Below are positions 22,901 through 37,900 of a stretch of 42,556 nt of DNA, one piece after another. The notes beneath the pieces were generated by a model, which ran no database searches, was not told where the DNA came from, and saw only the letters and a program-made list of their open reading frames with translations. The stretch lies in assembly GCA_008931825.1 (NCBI GenBank), contig QXVZ01033671.1, positions 1 to 42,556 on the forward strand, in the 5' to 3' direction. The stretch comes from Phallusia fumigata (Eukaryota; Chordata; Ascidiacea; Phlebobranchia; Ascidiidae). Position 1 is the first letter of the stretch; each line of letters starts with the position of its first letter. Position numbers and translations under genes: made by a program.

Positions 22901-25900
22901 AACACCTTCTTTGCTTTTGATAAAAATATTTACGTACCAGTTACACTTTACTCATTTGCATGCGAAATGTGCACATATGATTACAATTCACAAACGCTTA
23001 TAACGTTTGAGAATTTAAAAGCTTTAGTGAGCTTGCAACAGATTTTTTGCTTGTAGATCATGCGATGATCCTTTGTTTACGCATCAATAACCGCACACAC
23101 GCATCTGGTCGTCGAACCAACGTACAGGGCACGTCGCCTATTAACCTATTAACCACTGTACCGTCGATCCACATCGTTTATCTTTCATCTGTGAGTGAAT
23201 TTAGCATGACAAGTTTGTCCCGCAGCCCTTAGATGCGACTGTGAATTAGAGGATTGCAACTGCTTCGAGACAAATACGGCTGCTTTCAGGCGACACGTGG
23301 TGCGTGGCAAGCGCACAAATCTCGCCGGGCAATCGCAATCTGATGGAGACACGGATGGTGAAAAAACGGTATGCGAGCACAGGTGCACCTGACTCGAATG
23401 TCAAGTTCGCGTAAATATCGAGAGAGGCCGAGCACGACGCTAATTTGATTGATGAAGGCGCGGAATAGGAATTTCAAGGCTAAACTCAGTGTCGGGTTGC
23501 GTAATGTGCGGAGCAGCTTCCAGTTGAAGCCAGATTCTGGTTCACGTCGGAGGAAATGTTTCCGTTTGGCACACTATGGGTCTTGTGGTTGAAGTGTTAA
23601 GCTTTTAAGCGCGAAGATACAACAAAAATCTGTTGTGTTGAAGCAAAACAGAACGGTCGAGTCGCGTTACGGTTGGTTGCGTTTGGCCCGCATAAGAAAA
23701 TTCTCAACCTGCGGTGGAAAATCCGGTGTCGGACATTAAATAAAAAATAGGAATAATGAACGGAAAGTGATATGTTACTTAAATGGCAAAAGCCTAAAAC
23801 AGAAGCTTTGCCAACAACAGGGGGATTAGAGTTTTGGCATTCTTCCAAACCGGACAACTTTTTTAAGCACTTGGTTACAAACCAAGCTGCGCTGCACCAC
23901 TTCCTAGCGGCAGATTTCGTTCCGCATGGCCAAATGTGGAACATTAAGTACCTCGTTTCGGACTATTTAACGCGACAGTTTAATTCTTCGTGGTTTGTGT
24001 TAACTAGTCGCAAGCTGCCGAATAAAAAGAACCTTCGCGCGAAAAATTGTAAGCACAACGTCACGCCCCGTCGAAATCGTATTTCGATGTCGTGATTTTA
24101 CGAAGCGCTAATGGCACATCGTCATAACGTTGTTGGCGCTATTACGCGACATCTCTTGACAGCCGGTCGGGCGTTTTTGGGCGGAAAAGACTTAATGAAA
24201 CAGGCGTCGTAGGTGTCTGTAAGCCTGTAACAACACTTGGTATGAAGACAGGAAACGATTCTCAGCTGGCCGCGGCGACAACTTGGCAGCGCGGATAAAA
24301 ACAACAGAACATGGACGTAAATCCAGGCCGCGTCCAAACAGCGAAACCTAACAAGGGATTTCCACAAGTTGCATGGGCGCTGCATCAACAAGGCTCCGCA
24401 GATAAGATCGGCACCCGGCAGTTTTAACTTTGATTGACGGGTGGTGATCGTGCGTTTTTAATAAGCGTCCAATGATAACCGCCCCGTTAATAAAGCACCT
24501 GTTGGCCCCAACAAAGCATTTTGATTGCGCGTCGCCGAAAAGGTAACAAAAAGCACGCGCCCACGGGTTGAAAAAGAAAAGCGCTATGCGCGTTCGGTCA
24601 TAACAGCGTCCATATTCCCCAAGCACAAAGGCGCGTGAAAATTAAACTGTCCGCCTGTGTTGACACGCACTGACGCGTCACGGGCGTTTTTAATAACGAT
24701 AACCCTTATTGGCTGCGGTGTAATTGATACTGGGTGAACGCATAGACTTGAAACCCTTACAAAAAATCATCCCAACAATACAGTCCGGCAGCATACGTCA
24801 AGTTCATAAACTTCGAACAATCACAGGGTGCTTAAAAGTTGCCAGTGATGTTGAACTGTAAGTTATGATGACAACCGTTAGTGATGTTAAGAGGTTTGAA
24901 CAACGTTTAAAACCAACTTACTGTGATAACACTGCATTACAAAATCGTAACGCTGCATTTAGGTACAAATTTTGGCCCAGGTTCTGTAAAGGCACAAAAT
25001 GCCTTGAACAAAAAAATTAAGAGGAAAATCGGCCGAGATTCAAACTTCAATGAGCATAACGTAAACAAGTACAACGCTGCTGACTTGATGCGAGGAACTG
25101 GATGAGGTTGGGCTGTTGCTGTTATTGTTTGACACCGAGATAAATCTCGTGCGTGAGACGGCCGCATAAATTGCCATAACCAAATAGGTATTCGCGACAA
25201 TGTATTGGTAAGAGGCGGTGTTGAAATTGCATGTATTTGATGACCCCAGGGGCGGAGAGCGTCGACGTGTAACAAGTTAAGGTTTATTTTCTTGCGTGCA
25301 AATTACGTATACTGGCAGGTGCCGGCAGACAATTTGGGTGCGATGTTTTTCTGGCCCAGGAGCGACCGCGGTATTCTCGACGGCTTCAAACCGATAACGT
25401 TTCGCCCTAAATGCTAGTGTACAAGGGCGTGGGAATGCTAACAATAACCTACATGGCCCAAAACGGGCCATATTCAGCCAAAGGGTAACTGCAGTTTCTA
25501 TGTATAGCCCAAACGGGTGGGTAATTTGCGAGGTAGACATTCTGTGTTGTCCCCAATTGAAAGAACTGATTCGGGGAAGTGACGTTTGCGTCAAACAGTA
25601 AAACTTTGCAGGGGAAAACAATGGTGTAAGATGTGTCAATGTAGATATTAGGGAATGCTATCCAGTGAGAGTCAAAAAGATCTACAAAAACGACAATCCG
25701 CAAGCTGAAAATGTTAACAAAACATGCGGTTATCGTAACGATACCTATTTTTTGCCGTAGGTTACATAACTTGTGATGTCAGAGCTGAATCTGTACGTTT
25801 TTATAAATTTTAAACATCAAACATAAATTTAATTTACTTTTTGCTCAAAATCAACACAAAACAATTACTTTGTTCATGGGGAAAAAGAATATTCAACATT

Positions 25901-28900
25901 TATTCCTTGCCACATACGGAAGCAGCCGTTGTAAAAGACCCTTGACAAGATGTAAACGCAACAGCAATCCACAAAGGAAACAAATGACGACGTTCGATAC
26001 GGAGAGCGACGAGCTGGAACCGCGAAACGTAATTAAGTGACGATGGGCCAATGTTTCACAACGATTGTCAGACAATACAGCGCGAATGGCAGCTGTCGAT
26101 TAATTAAGTCACTTATAATAACGGAGGCGAGAACGCGATGTTATTTCGAGCGGCGAGCGAAAGTGCTTTCGAACGCTGGGAGAGTGAGTCCGCGCTAGAT
26201 GAAGTAAAACCAACGGACTTCCGCAGAAACGTCACGCCCAGCACATTGTGCACTTGGTGTCAGGAAGCAACAATGCCATTACCAGCAACACACAACGATT
26301 TATTGACAGATGTTTGTGACACATAAGCAATAGATGCAGGCAAACATGACCATATTTTTAAAAGGTAAAACAGCAGTTAAACGCATTTTTTGCCAGTACC
26401 AGAATATTTAATCCGCTTGCAAACCAAACAGGCTGCTGTTAAGGGAAAACACCATTTACGACATTAAATTGGCTGTGTGTGCTAATAGTAGAACACTGGT
26501 AACACTTAATGCATGTTATTTATTTTTTTCATTTGTGGGAATTACAAACTTCGACGAAACCTTAAACTTAAACCGTCTTTCGAGCTCAATCAACCAACGC
26601 GAATCATTGTGAGAGACAACGCAGGCGACTCCAAACTCAAAGTTGAAGGTCAAATGCACAGGACCCAGTCAAGCGAGCAGTTTTTTTCTTTATCTGGGCA
26701 GCAAACAAAAAACGGTCTGGCGTAAGGTAACCTACACGGAGCAGCACCTGTTCGAGTGAAGTTAACAGTAAACAAAATCTCCGCACAGTCGTTTCGCTAG
26801 TCTACCGCTTCTAGAGCCCAAAGCGACTTAGGCCTTGCTAGCGTGAAGTGTAAGGCAAGTCTGCTGTAGAGTAAGACTTGCTAAGATGGCGGGTTTTTAA
26901 AAAATCGCATTTTTTCGAAACGTTGCACAAAGAACCAGTTTATTGGCACCCCCGAAATTTTACCACTGTTTAAATCTAACTGAACTGTAAACGGCCAGTA
27001 CACGTTCTTGTTTTGTTTTAGATCCAAGCGATAAGAGTAAAACCTGTTGATCGTTACGTTACGTAAGCGATATTCAAATCGCCATTTTGTTCTCCTTAAA
27101 TTTTGGCAAAGGCATACTACATATCCGAACTGGATGTGGCACGGCACAGTTTNAGAGTAAGACTTGCTAAGATGGCGGGTTTTTGAAAAATATCACATTT
27201 TTTCGACGTTGCACAAAGAATCAGTTTATTGGCGCCCCCGAAATTTTACCAATATCATATGTAAACCTAACTAAACTGTAAACAGCCCATACACGTTTTT
27301 GCGATAAGAGTGAAACCTGTTGATCGTTACGTAACGTAAGCGAAATTCAAATCGCCATTTTGTTCTCCATATATTTTGGCACAAGCATACTACATATCCG
27401 AACTGGATGTGGCACGGCACAGTTTATTACGGGTTTTAAATGCTTGCGTGCAAATAGTAGCATACCCCAATTCATCCCGCTATAGTTTTTTCGTGTCGAA
27501 ATCCACCTGCTACATACAAATTTATCCAATTGGCCATTACTAGACGCCGACGACCGTGTCTTTATTTGAGCTTGTGCGCTAACACCTGACTAGACATAGA
27601 CTCACTATTAAGCAAACTCAAACCAGTAACGCGGATTTTGTAATGACGCTAATGTTTAAGTTGGCCCACGTAAATCAAAGCACACCGAAACGACGAGTCA
27701 CGCTTCCACGAAGACATTAACCAACCAGGTGTGCGTGGATTCTCTAGTGAAACAGACACATCTAGCTAGCACATGTATTAGACAAGAGTGAGAGGAATGT
27801 CCCGCACCTGTGACGACACTCCAAGTCCGGTCACGATTTGGAATTAATAACAGCGCGTGGAAAACGATTACGTTTTCAGCGTCGGAAGCGTTGAAAAGCC
27901 AAGGGCGGCGTTGGGAATTTTTAGAAGCTATGGTTATGTGGCTGCTGTAGTTCGTTGCGCTATAACAAACGACTATCTTATAAAAAGCGTTTCATCTATC
28001 ACCACCTTCATTAAACCTTTCTTGGAAATAACACCAAAAATGCTGTTTGAAATAAGTTTTTTGTTTTCCTGTGTCAGTGGCCAATTGCATGATCAAAAAA
28101 TGAGTTTGTATAAAAATTGATTATTATGAAGTGGATTGGTATGTAATATCCGTGAGACCGGAGGATTTCCAAAATCAATTGACACAAATCGATCGTGATA
28201 TTGAAGCCATCGGAAGCAATCAACAAGATTGGTCACCGATTCTTAGTAGGATTAACATCCGATTAAGGAAACATTACAGGAATCACTTACAGGGAATGAA
28301 GCTTCTCCAGGTCGAAGAGCCACATGCTGACGCTGCTCACCAGGTTGTGATCCAAATTCCTGGAACGAAAAAGCAAAAAAGCGTGAGGGTTCAGTGTGTA
28401 CTCATAGGCCACGGATGACGACAGTTACCAAACAGCCCAACTGTGTGTGGCATGAAGCCCCACTGTCAAAATGACGTCATAACAGGGTTGCGTAACATAG
28501 TTTTAAATTAAATCAGTATGAATATCGCGAGCAATTGGTTAGTGACGGTTACGCATTCATGTTGTCATAAAATTAGCATGCGTGGGGAAGAATGACAGTC
28601 TGGAGAAGGCGGATCGCTGATATAAATGTCATGTTTTATGTCGCAAACTTCCAGCCAACAAAGGTAATTCGTTCACGAGAGCACAGAGGCGAACAGTGGC
28701 ACCCTTCGGGACACCTGGACTGAAATCAACAGAGGCGTGTAATTACATACAGAGGAACGGCATGACAGCGACGCTATAACATCCCCAGCATCGGAACACC
28801 TGTGTGCGTTGTGGGGGCCAGGTAATAACAACTCCCGAGTCCCGTATCGATAGAAAACTGAGGCAGTAGCGCTTGTTGGGGATTTTCGTCTAGCTGGGAA

Positions 28901-31900
28901 CAGCTGGGCCACAGTGTTTACAAATATGTGCTTTGCAAAGTAAACTCGAGATTGCGGCAGGGGAAAATGCCAAGTAATGTTTCGCATAAAGTTTTGGTTG
29001 TCTCTTGTTGTGTAAAATTGTCTCCGTCGACTGGACGTGGATTTGTTTTGGGAAACATCGGACTGCAATTTTAAATCATTTTAACCAGCGAAAAGCGGTC
29101 ATCGTTAGGAAATAAACTGAAAATTCAATCCGCAGTCGATATCAATTTGTACCGCTTGTAAAAGGAAGGAAGCGACTTTCCAAATTAAAGGTTCCCTCTC
29201 GAAGACCAGACAACAAAACTTTTTTTGGTATCACACACTATTTCAAGTACGCAGACATAGCAAGAGATTTTGGACCGCCCAATAATACAAACGCAAGTAC
29301 AAATGCTGGGTAGCGTAATTACTGTGTCACTGCAACCAAACCGAACAAAACGCTTTATGCGCGGATTACACCTTACATACAATGGACTCGCGGTCGAATA
29401 ATTGCGCAACCCGCATTTCAATAAAATTGTGAGGGCGAAAAAAATTCCAAATTGCGGGCCGCGAGCGTTGCACTTCGCACTAAGACACACCTCCGCTGCC
29501 ACTAATCACCATGCTCAGCACTTAATTGCTGTCGATGACGTGCCAGGTTGCCTTGGCAACCAAAGTGTGGGTTCCGCGGTGTCAGCATTGAAACGATAAC
29601 AAGTTTTTCAAAACAAGTGCGGCGAAGGCAGAACATGTGCGGGTTTTTTTGTTAAGATTAAACTTTATTTGGTGCTTGAAGCAAGATAAATCTGACTTGT
29701 GGGCGTTGAAATGTATCGAGAAGTTCTCCGTGAACATAGGTGTAAAAACAGAACTTGTCTAGTCAAAAGTAAGTACCTCTATACGTCCCTATGCAGTTTA
29801 ACAAGCTCCGTAAAATTGTTTCTGGCAAAATTTCATAATCAATACTGTTCGCCACAAATTAACTGCACGAAGAAACTTTTAGCGACAAGGCCTTTAATAG
29901 ATAATTTAAAACCGAAAGCAACAGACCCCCGACGAAGCTTTTTGGCATAAAGATCTGCGCGCCCTTGATATTTTATAAAAACACAGAATCCCAAACCCTT
30001 GGCCATTTAGGCGTCTGCGCTGCCAATTAGTTAAAAGCAACTTGGAGCCGACGGGACGAGGTCAAACACGCTATTTCCATTTATACTGTTGTACACGCAG
30101 GCCGGTGGCCAAACTTACAATCTCTGCAGCGCCTTGAGACTGTAGAAGGAGCCGTCCTTGAGCGTGGTAATGCTGTTGTCGTTCAGCAGGAGAGTGTCGA
30201 GCTGGCACATCCCGTTGAATGTCAGGCCATCGACTTGTGCAATGTGGTTTCGACTTAGATCTCTGGGGACAATAAAGAGAGATGTTGACTCGATGTTCGC
30301 ATAATTGAACTGAAGCCGACAGGCATGATGCGATCCACAAAAGCGCAGCAAACTTCTGACGGCGTTGGAGAGAGGCACAACGGCAACTTAATTTTAATGG
30401 CATACAGACTCTAATAGCATACTCTCCCAAAGTTTGGGGATTTAAACAATTTTCAAAATTGTTTTAAGGTAAGTGTGCAAATTTCGACTATGATTCGGTA
30501 TAACGCCTCTTGCAGGCATGGCGTACTGTAATTGTTTTCAAGACACTTCGGCAACTAAGAACTAATACCACAAAAATACGCAAATTTACCACGTCTTGTT
30601 TCACAAAACTGGATGAAACTCTACACTCAGTCACGTCATCACGACAAAGAAACCAAACACGTACAAATTCAAACTTACAAATATCGCAGGTTGCTGAGAA
30701 ATCCGATGCACGATTCGCGAATAGATGACGAGGAGAGACCACGTAAGAGACGAATCCGGTTTCTGCTCAGCGATAGAGTCTCGAGGGTGTGGTTGAGTCC
30801 GTTGAACGCACCGGGCTCAATACGTGAAATCCTATTCCGGTGCAAATACCTGGTTTGCAAGAAGTGTTTGGTCAGAGATTGCTTTGCTGCATAAGCAACT
30901 AAAACGTAATTTTACAAAGTATGTAGGTTTGTGTCTCGTAAATGATCTTTTTTTGTGCAAATTTACGTTTACCAACGTAACCGAACTTATAACGTCCAAA
31001 ACGAAGCAATCAGTCGTCAACGTTGGTCACTTTAGTATCCAGTTCATGTCAGCATTAAAAATTGATAGTGGGTTGTCAAAACAAAGCGTTGATCAAACCA
31101 ACGACAAAAATGCAAAAATACAGTGAAGCTTGGCAATGCCTGAAGATCATAGGANGCAAATACCTGGTTTGCAAGAAGTGTTTGGTAAGAGATTGCTTTG
31201 CTGCAACTTAAACGTAATTTTACAAAGTATATAGGCTTGTGTCTCGTATATAATCTTTTTTTGTACAAATTTACGTTTACCAACGTTACCAAACTTATAA
31301 CGTCCAAAACGAAGCAATCAGTCGTCAACGTTGGTCACTTTAGTATCCAGTTCATGTCAGCATTAAAAATTGATAGTGGGTTGTAAAAACAAAGCGTTGA
31401 TTAAACAACGACAAAAATGCAAAAATACAGTGAAGCTTGGCAATGCCTGAAATCATAGGACACGCTGAGTAGCACAACATTCAAGTTGCACATTGAATCA
31501 AATCAGCCATTGCTTAAACATACAGCCTACTATCTACTTGTTTTCCTATCTTTAGATCTATAACATACAGTTCAGTGAGACTCTTCTGATGGACAAAAGT
31601 ATTGTTGCGCAGATGACGCAGTCGATTGAAACTGAGGTCAAGCAAGTGCAAAGAAGTCCAGCTCTGTAACCGTTTTCCGATGTCGTGTATAGAGTTGTGT
31701 GATCTATAAAATACCAACAATAAATCAACACAGTCACAAGCAGCAAACCACAGCTATAACAGAAAGTATGGGCGGACGGAAACTTATGATTATTGCACAG
31801 AAGTTTCAGAAGGTTTGAGCCGAAAACGTTTTCATCGAATTCTGTCGTCACCCTTCCAATCTTTCATACATTAGTCAAAACATTGCCTGTTCGCATTGTC

Positions 31901-34900
31901 GTTGCATCACGACTACCTGACATGTTGAGTGCGACTTTGGGTCAGACAACTGAGCGTCGAAAGACACGCACAAAAGTCGTTGGTGGCAATTCGTAAACGG
32001 GAGTTGAAGACCAGGCTAAAATTTCGCTGGAAAATGTGCGGCGATGACAACAGACTCTGTGAAAGCTTTATGTTGAGCTAAGGCCACCTTTCACTGCCGA
32101 GATTTACGCAGGTGGTTGCGACGCCTCCATACATTGGAACGTGACGTCACAATAGTCGGGAAACAACGGATTTCGTTGATGCAACACAGTCGACTGAAGT
32201 GCGTTGTTCCAACGCGGCAATTTGTCAAGTAACCGCGATGACCGCGCAAAATTAGCCAGTACGCCGAAACTCAATTTATTTTTATATCTGCTCGTTTAGT
32301 TTTCATCATATCCATGTTGATTGTTTGCTGCCCATATTAGCCTCGCGACGCTTCTATTTTTAGCAACATGGTATCCTGTACGTTTCCACGGTTTTCCGGT
32401 TGTGATGTGTCGTAACACGCCGGCCAACCACTCGTAGAATCTCCAGCAGCTACTCAAACCCGGCTAAAAGTCAACGCACTACTTTCGTAGCGACTTTACG
32501 GCGATCGCTCACCCCAACTAGCCACGAGTTCCCATGGCGGCTCCCAGGTTATGATGCGCGCCCGGGAAACGATGACGGCAACAAAAGCTGGCGAAGTGCG
32601 ATCGAGCACCACTCATAGCCGCCTCTGAGTGTGGAGAGGACGGACAGGTGCTCCATGAGCTAAGAAACTTTTCGGAGAAACTTTTGGGGGAATAAATCAC
32701 CGACACTGATGTAAAAAAGGTTGTACGCTGTTTTTTGACGTCTAGGACGTGGTTTAGTGCGACTTTCTACATGTGCTGCAAAAAGTGCTCTTATGGAAAG
32801 AGAAATCCGTTCAGCGAATTGCCAAATCACTTATTGTAGCCAATTTGTCATCGTTGACCTTGAACGAGAATTTTGCGATGGCTGGGTCCAATAAAGTTAC
32901 CTCGAGGTCGTTTACTACTTTAAAATGGATTTGACATGAAAGAAATATCGGTTTATCAACAGTGCGGGTGATCGTTAAAAATCAATGGCTCCATTAAAAC
33001 CCGTTCAAGCGTTCGTAATCTGCATTAGTCCGAGGACAAAAACCACCAGACAAACACGCGCTGCGGGAATGGTTTGTGCCCGATTTGACGGTTGGAGGCT
33101 TTTAACCGGTTTCTTGGCTCGACCAAGGCCACCAAGCGCCCATTGGGGAGCGGAAACTGTGATAAAGGCAGTCAATCTGTGAGCAGAGAATTGCTTAAAA
33201 CTTAGACGTTGGACTTGACATAACAAGACCAACGTTTGACGGCAATTAAATCTGTTATTAACGCTGTGAGGATATGCCGCGGGACACGTGAAAATGTGAA
33301 AGCAGGGCTTCAGATCGATTGGAACACTTAAAAAGTGACCAATTAGTTGTGACGCTAGGTACTGGCTGATAATTTGCTGGCCAAATACCGCGCGGCAGGG
33401 CGGAAACAATCATCATGAACAGATCAGGCATGAAAGAGTAATTTCCTTGAATATTGCGATAACAGCCTGATCGCTGTACCTGCGGTGTGCAAGTCCCGAC
33501 ACAAAAAAAATCCACATAAGGTCATTACACAGTGCTAAAATGAGCTAGACATTAAATTATTACGACGAATGTGACGTTAAGTCAAAGGGTGCATTGATTT
33601 CCGCTAAAAGCGAGGGCAAACAGATTTTCGTTTTAATCGTTTTTGAATCGTCTCATTACGACCGTAACCAGGTTGTTGACATTGCCATAATCCGTACCGG
33701 CATCAGCCCTTGCGAGGCGCAGGGAATTGGCAGCAACGGTAAAGGTCGCAAATGACGTACGCACGAAAAGAGTAATAATCACCGTTGGCCCTGTTTGAAC
33801 TGCATTAAAAACTGACAGTCCGCCGCTGCGCGAGGGAAGTGCCAACTTGAAAAAGCAGGCAAAGTTAAGCATGATCTTATACTTACAGCGATAGGGTATT
33901 GATGCTCCGTGCCGTGTTTGTGCTCACTACGGGCAGATCGTTGAGCGAGCAGTGGTCGAATCGCCTGCAAAAGAGATGAGCAAACATAAGAACAATTCGC
34001 ATTGTGGTCGCCTCGGCGAGCATTTGATCTATTCGGACGGCCAGCTCGCAGTGTCAATATACGTGCGTCCTCATAGGCAAGTGTTACTCATGCCCCGGGC
34101 TGCTTGGACAGTTAGTCTAAATGACAGCCGCCCCTTGGATACGCGACAAGCGCTATTGTTCCAATGTGGGTTGTAGGGAAAGTGATGGAAAACTAACGTG
34201 GGTTGGGTCATGCGCACCATCAGTCACACGTCAACATATTACCCGCAAATAGCAGATGACGACACCCGACAAATGGGAGAGCCGTCATTACACAAAAGGT
34301 TTATCAAACACGTTACAAAGGCCATAATAAAATAATGCCATATTTTCACCCCTATTACTCGCGGGCAACATGGATTTATAAACCATTAACGCAACGTAAT
34401 AGAAAAGAGGTAACCGAACCGCATATCAATTAAACTTAAGAAAACGGGTTGGCGGGGTCGTAAAAAGCTGTTCTGTTTTCCAGTGACAAATGTCTGTCAT
34501 GACATTACAGCACAAAACAAGGTTTTAAAACTAATCACAATCCTATAAATTGGTTATACAGCATACCCAGAACAAAGAGGACAAGCGAACTTACAAAATC
34601 CGTAGCTTGGGTGCGTTTCGTATGCTCAAGTTGACCCGGGAGAGGCGGTTGTCGCTGAAGATTCTGCAGATCAACAAAGAACGAGCGTTAAGGGGTTGAA
34701 GCGTGAGAAGCGAGCTCTCAAATGCATGAGGCCCAGTCGCCATGATAAATGCGGGCAGGTCGGGGGCATTGCAGTGATGTGAAACAGCTGCGCGTGACGA
34801 TCGAGCCGCCAGCGAGCAAAGGTGCGCCACGGAATCGTTTGACACCAGGGCAATGTTGTCGGCCACTGTCGCGGCAGCGTTCGGTTACTGCAAATTAGTT

Positions 34901-37900
34901 TCATCTTTGCATGGATAAAGGGTGCGCTGCATTGGATCATCGCGTCCACAGGGCAGAATTTCGCGCCTGTGTTGACTTTACATTAAGAAGAATGCCTCAT
35001 GGTGCATTTTGTGCGTTTAGAGATAAATTTGGCTCGCACATGACCTTGTAAAATTCCCCTTCCTAAACGTATTTAATTGCTTTGTGCAAATTAATTAACA
35101 TGTCATTAATATTTAATACGCCACTAGAATTTCGGCAGGGCAATAAACCAAAATATAATCTCTAATTTGATGAAGAAAAAGCCGCCACAATTTGTAATGG
35201 TCGCAAATACGACAGGCAAAAATGTGGGTCAAATTTGCGACACGACTTTAGGTGGTCTTTGTGCGTCGCTGGCTTGTCGGTCACTTAAAAACGCGATTTT
35301 CAGCAGTGTCCAATGGTAGTCGATAAATGACGAGAGAATTTAATTGCGCTGCCATAGGGGGAAGCAAAGCGGCGTGAAGCGCTGGTGAAACAACACGTCC
35401 CGCACCTTTGTTCCAGCCGTGGCGAGGGATTAGCTTTCGCCAGTCACCAAAGGCGTGAAAGCATTCAAAACGCGACGCACAATGGCGGCGAAAGCCAGGC
35501 GAACTGGCCCTTTCAGCACGCAGGTCACGTGACAAGCGACAAGAATCGGCGCAGGTGTTCCAAATTTTATCGCCTTATTTCGAACGGCTGCGATCCTTTA
35601 CAGGGAGAAAGCCTTTTTACGCTGATGTGTATACAGCGCGTTCAGCGCGTTATCGAAAAAGAGCGAATGACCGAGTGTTGCATTGACAATCTTGTGCCGG
35701 GTAATTTCGGTTGAGTTCCAAAATGAAGGTTGTATTGTTCGTTGGTGCTATTTCCGCGTATATCTGTCATTGTACATCTTTTGTGTGACATTGTTCATTT
35801 CCTGGGAACTTGTAACAATATATAATGTACCACCAAATATGTGTTAAGTGTCAACCACTCAACTAGCACAAAATCACGCATAAGAATAAAACTCTTCTTC
35901 AATGGGCAGTATTTCCACATTTCCGCCAAAAGGAAGGCGTTTCCAAAATGAACAGGTATAACGGTAAATCCGATTTTAATTGAAGTTTAACGGTCGCGCA
36001 CCAACAAAAACATTACCCAGACCAGACGCCGAACCAAAAGTCAAAAGCATGGGAAGAACAACATCAATTGCTCCGAGGCGCGAAAATTTGGGTTCTGGGA
36101 GTCCTTAAAGTGTGAGCATGAGTGGCAATAAGTGCTGTACTCCAGAACGCCACTCCACAAAGCGAGAGAGGCATGAAGGGCCCGATGCCACGATAACATA
36201 TACGAATCCCTTTGACTGGAGAAAAAATAATCAGGCGGCAGCGATGGGACTGGAACATAATCCCCCACTGTCTATACGCACTGATGGGGATTAAACCAAA
36301 AGTGCTTTGGACATAGAGCGCACTTTTCAAGGCGGCTAGGTTTAAATTTACCGCTTGCACGGGATTTTCCGGATTGAAGTGGGGCAGAAGAGTGGAGGCG
36401 TCGAGACAACTCAGTTCAAAAGTCACACATGACTTCGAATCTAATTTCACGGTGATGACGTTACGACAAACAAAAAACGGGCGTGCTGAACCCTTAGCAG
36501 GAAGGAAACCGTGTCATCCTGACAGCCCCGCGACCGTTAATAAAATCCAGGAGTGCCCTGACGTGATATTAGAACCGCGAGTAAACACTGGTGCTTTTGT
36601 TGATGATGCACAAAAAGCAACCGACCAACCGGACCAGCGATGCGCCTTCGAGTTTTAATGCGTTAGATGACTAAGAATAAACGAGCCTGCGCGGACGATG
36701 TTGAAATTGGCAACAATGCCACCTGGCGCAAGCTATGTTATGACTTCTGGCGAACCATGACGCTGAGCGGGAGCTTCGTGGCCTTAACAAAACAAGGACG
36801 AGATTTTGTATTGACCTCCGTCAATGCGAAGCCGCGTGCCGACCTTAATTTTAACTCGGTCGGGAAATTGTAAACAGCGGCGATGGATGATATATCTAAA
36901 TTCTACACTGTGCTGCAACTTCCAAGTGGATGGTCTAACCCGAAAAACGGATGGAACGTCTTGCAAGCACAAAACGGCGAAATCGTGTCTTCAGTCAAAG
37001 ACCAAGCTCATGCGACGCCTACGAACTATAGGCAAGTTTGAAATAAAAGGAAAACAAACGAGAGCAATTTGTAGCTTATAGAGATAGTTGGTTGCGTGTG
37101 GCCTAAGAACGCGCGCACACGCATCCAAGCACATAACGGCCATTAAAGGAGAGCAGATATTTCCACCGCAAATTCTGTGCGTTAACGGCCGGAATTTACG
37201 ACGCGCTCCGGCAGAAGCAGGAACGCAATAAAAATACAGACTCTGTAGGCTATGCTTGATGCCTTGGCATATTAAAAATGCCCAATCACAAAACGGCACG
37301 TCTTAATCAGAGCACAGTACGGCATACGTGCTTTGGAGATCCACTTCCTCGCACATGCGTGTGTATTTTCGTGTTCATCCCTGTGAGTAGAACTTTGTTT
37401 GTTCCTGGCAGCTCTCTGTCGGCCTGAGTTTGAATTAACTCCAGGACACGTTTTAATGTTTAATCACACGGGCAACGCCGAACAGCTTTCCATTAGGCCC
37501 AAAAGTCGCTTGGGCTCTTGTCAACTAGCTGGTGGTACATTCATACGTAACAAGAGCAAACTGCTCTGGTTGGACATGAGCGCGTGAAAACAAGGCGAAC
37601 GTTTGCTTGCGCTGTGGACAGGCCCGAGGGCTGCGCCAAGCTTGGAATACAGGTGTAAACTGTGCACACATTGGCAATGGTTACACAGCTGCATGGAGGA
37701 GACGGCGATAAAACCGCCTTTGTCAGATGGGCCAGGCTCGAAATTGCCACCCTTCATTAGAAGCCGCACACACACCGCTGGGAATTGTCTTCTTGTAATC
37801 GAGTGTTGAAAACAGCAGATGGTACGAGCACGACGTAATTAAATCACAAACCTATTTAGCCCAAAATGGCGTTTGTACGTGAAAAGAACTTAAATCGACG

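Larger units (their letters stand above)
22542..30118. other. LRIG intron 7 (7.6 kb)
   Basis: Holds the 26868-27425 duplicated pair and the 28131-28418 open frame. I looked for the family's W-x-x-GL repeat (vertebrate LRR 9) on the minus strand and did not find it. Otherwise nothing recognised. Confidence 0.6.

Noticed and set aside
33005-33409. 134-codon minus-strand ORF in LRIG intron 4.
   Set aside because: No ATG-linked gene structure, no domain, and not in phase with LRIG exons 4 and 5.
36374-36873. Two consecutive plus-strand ORFs (94 and 68 codons) in LRIG intron 2.
   Set aside because: Composition looks like CpG-rich noncoding sequence. No homology recognised and no splice support.
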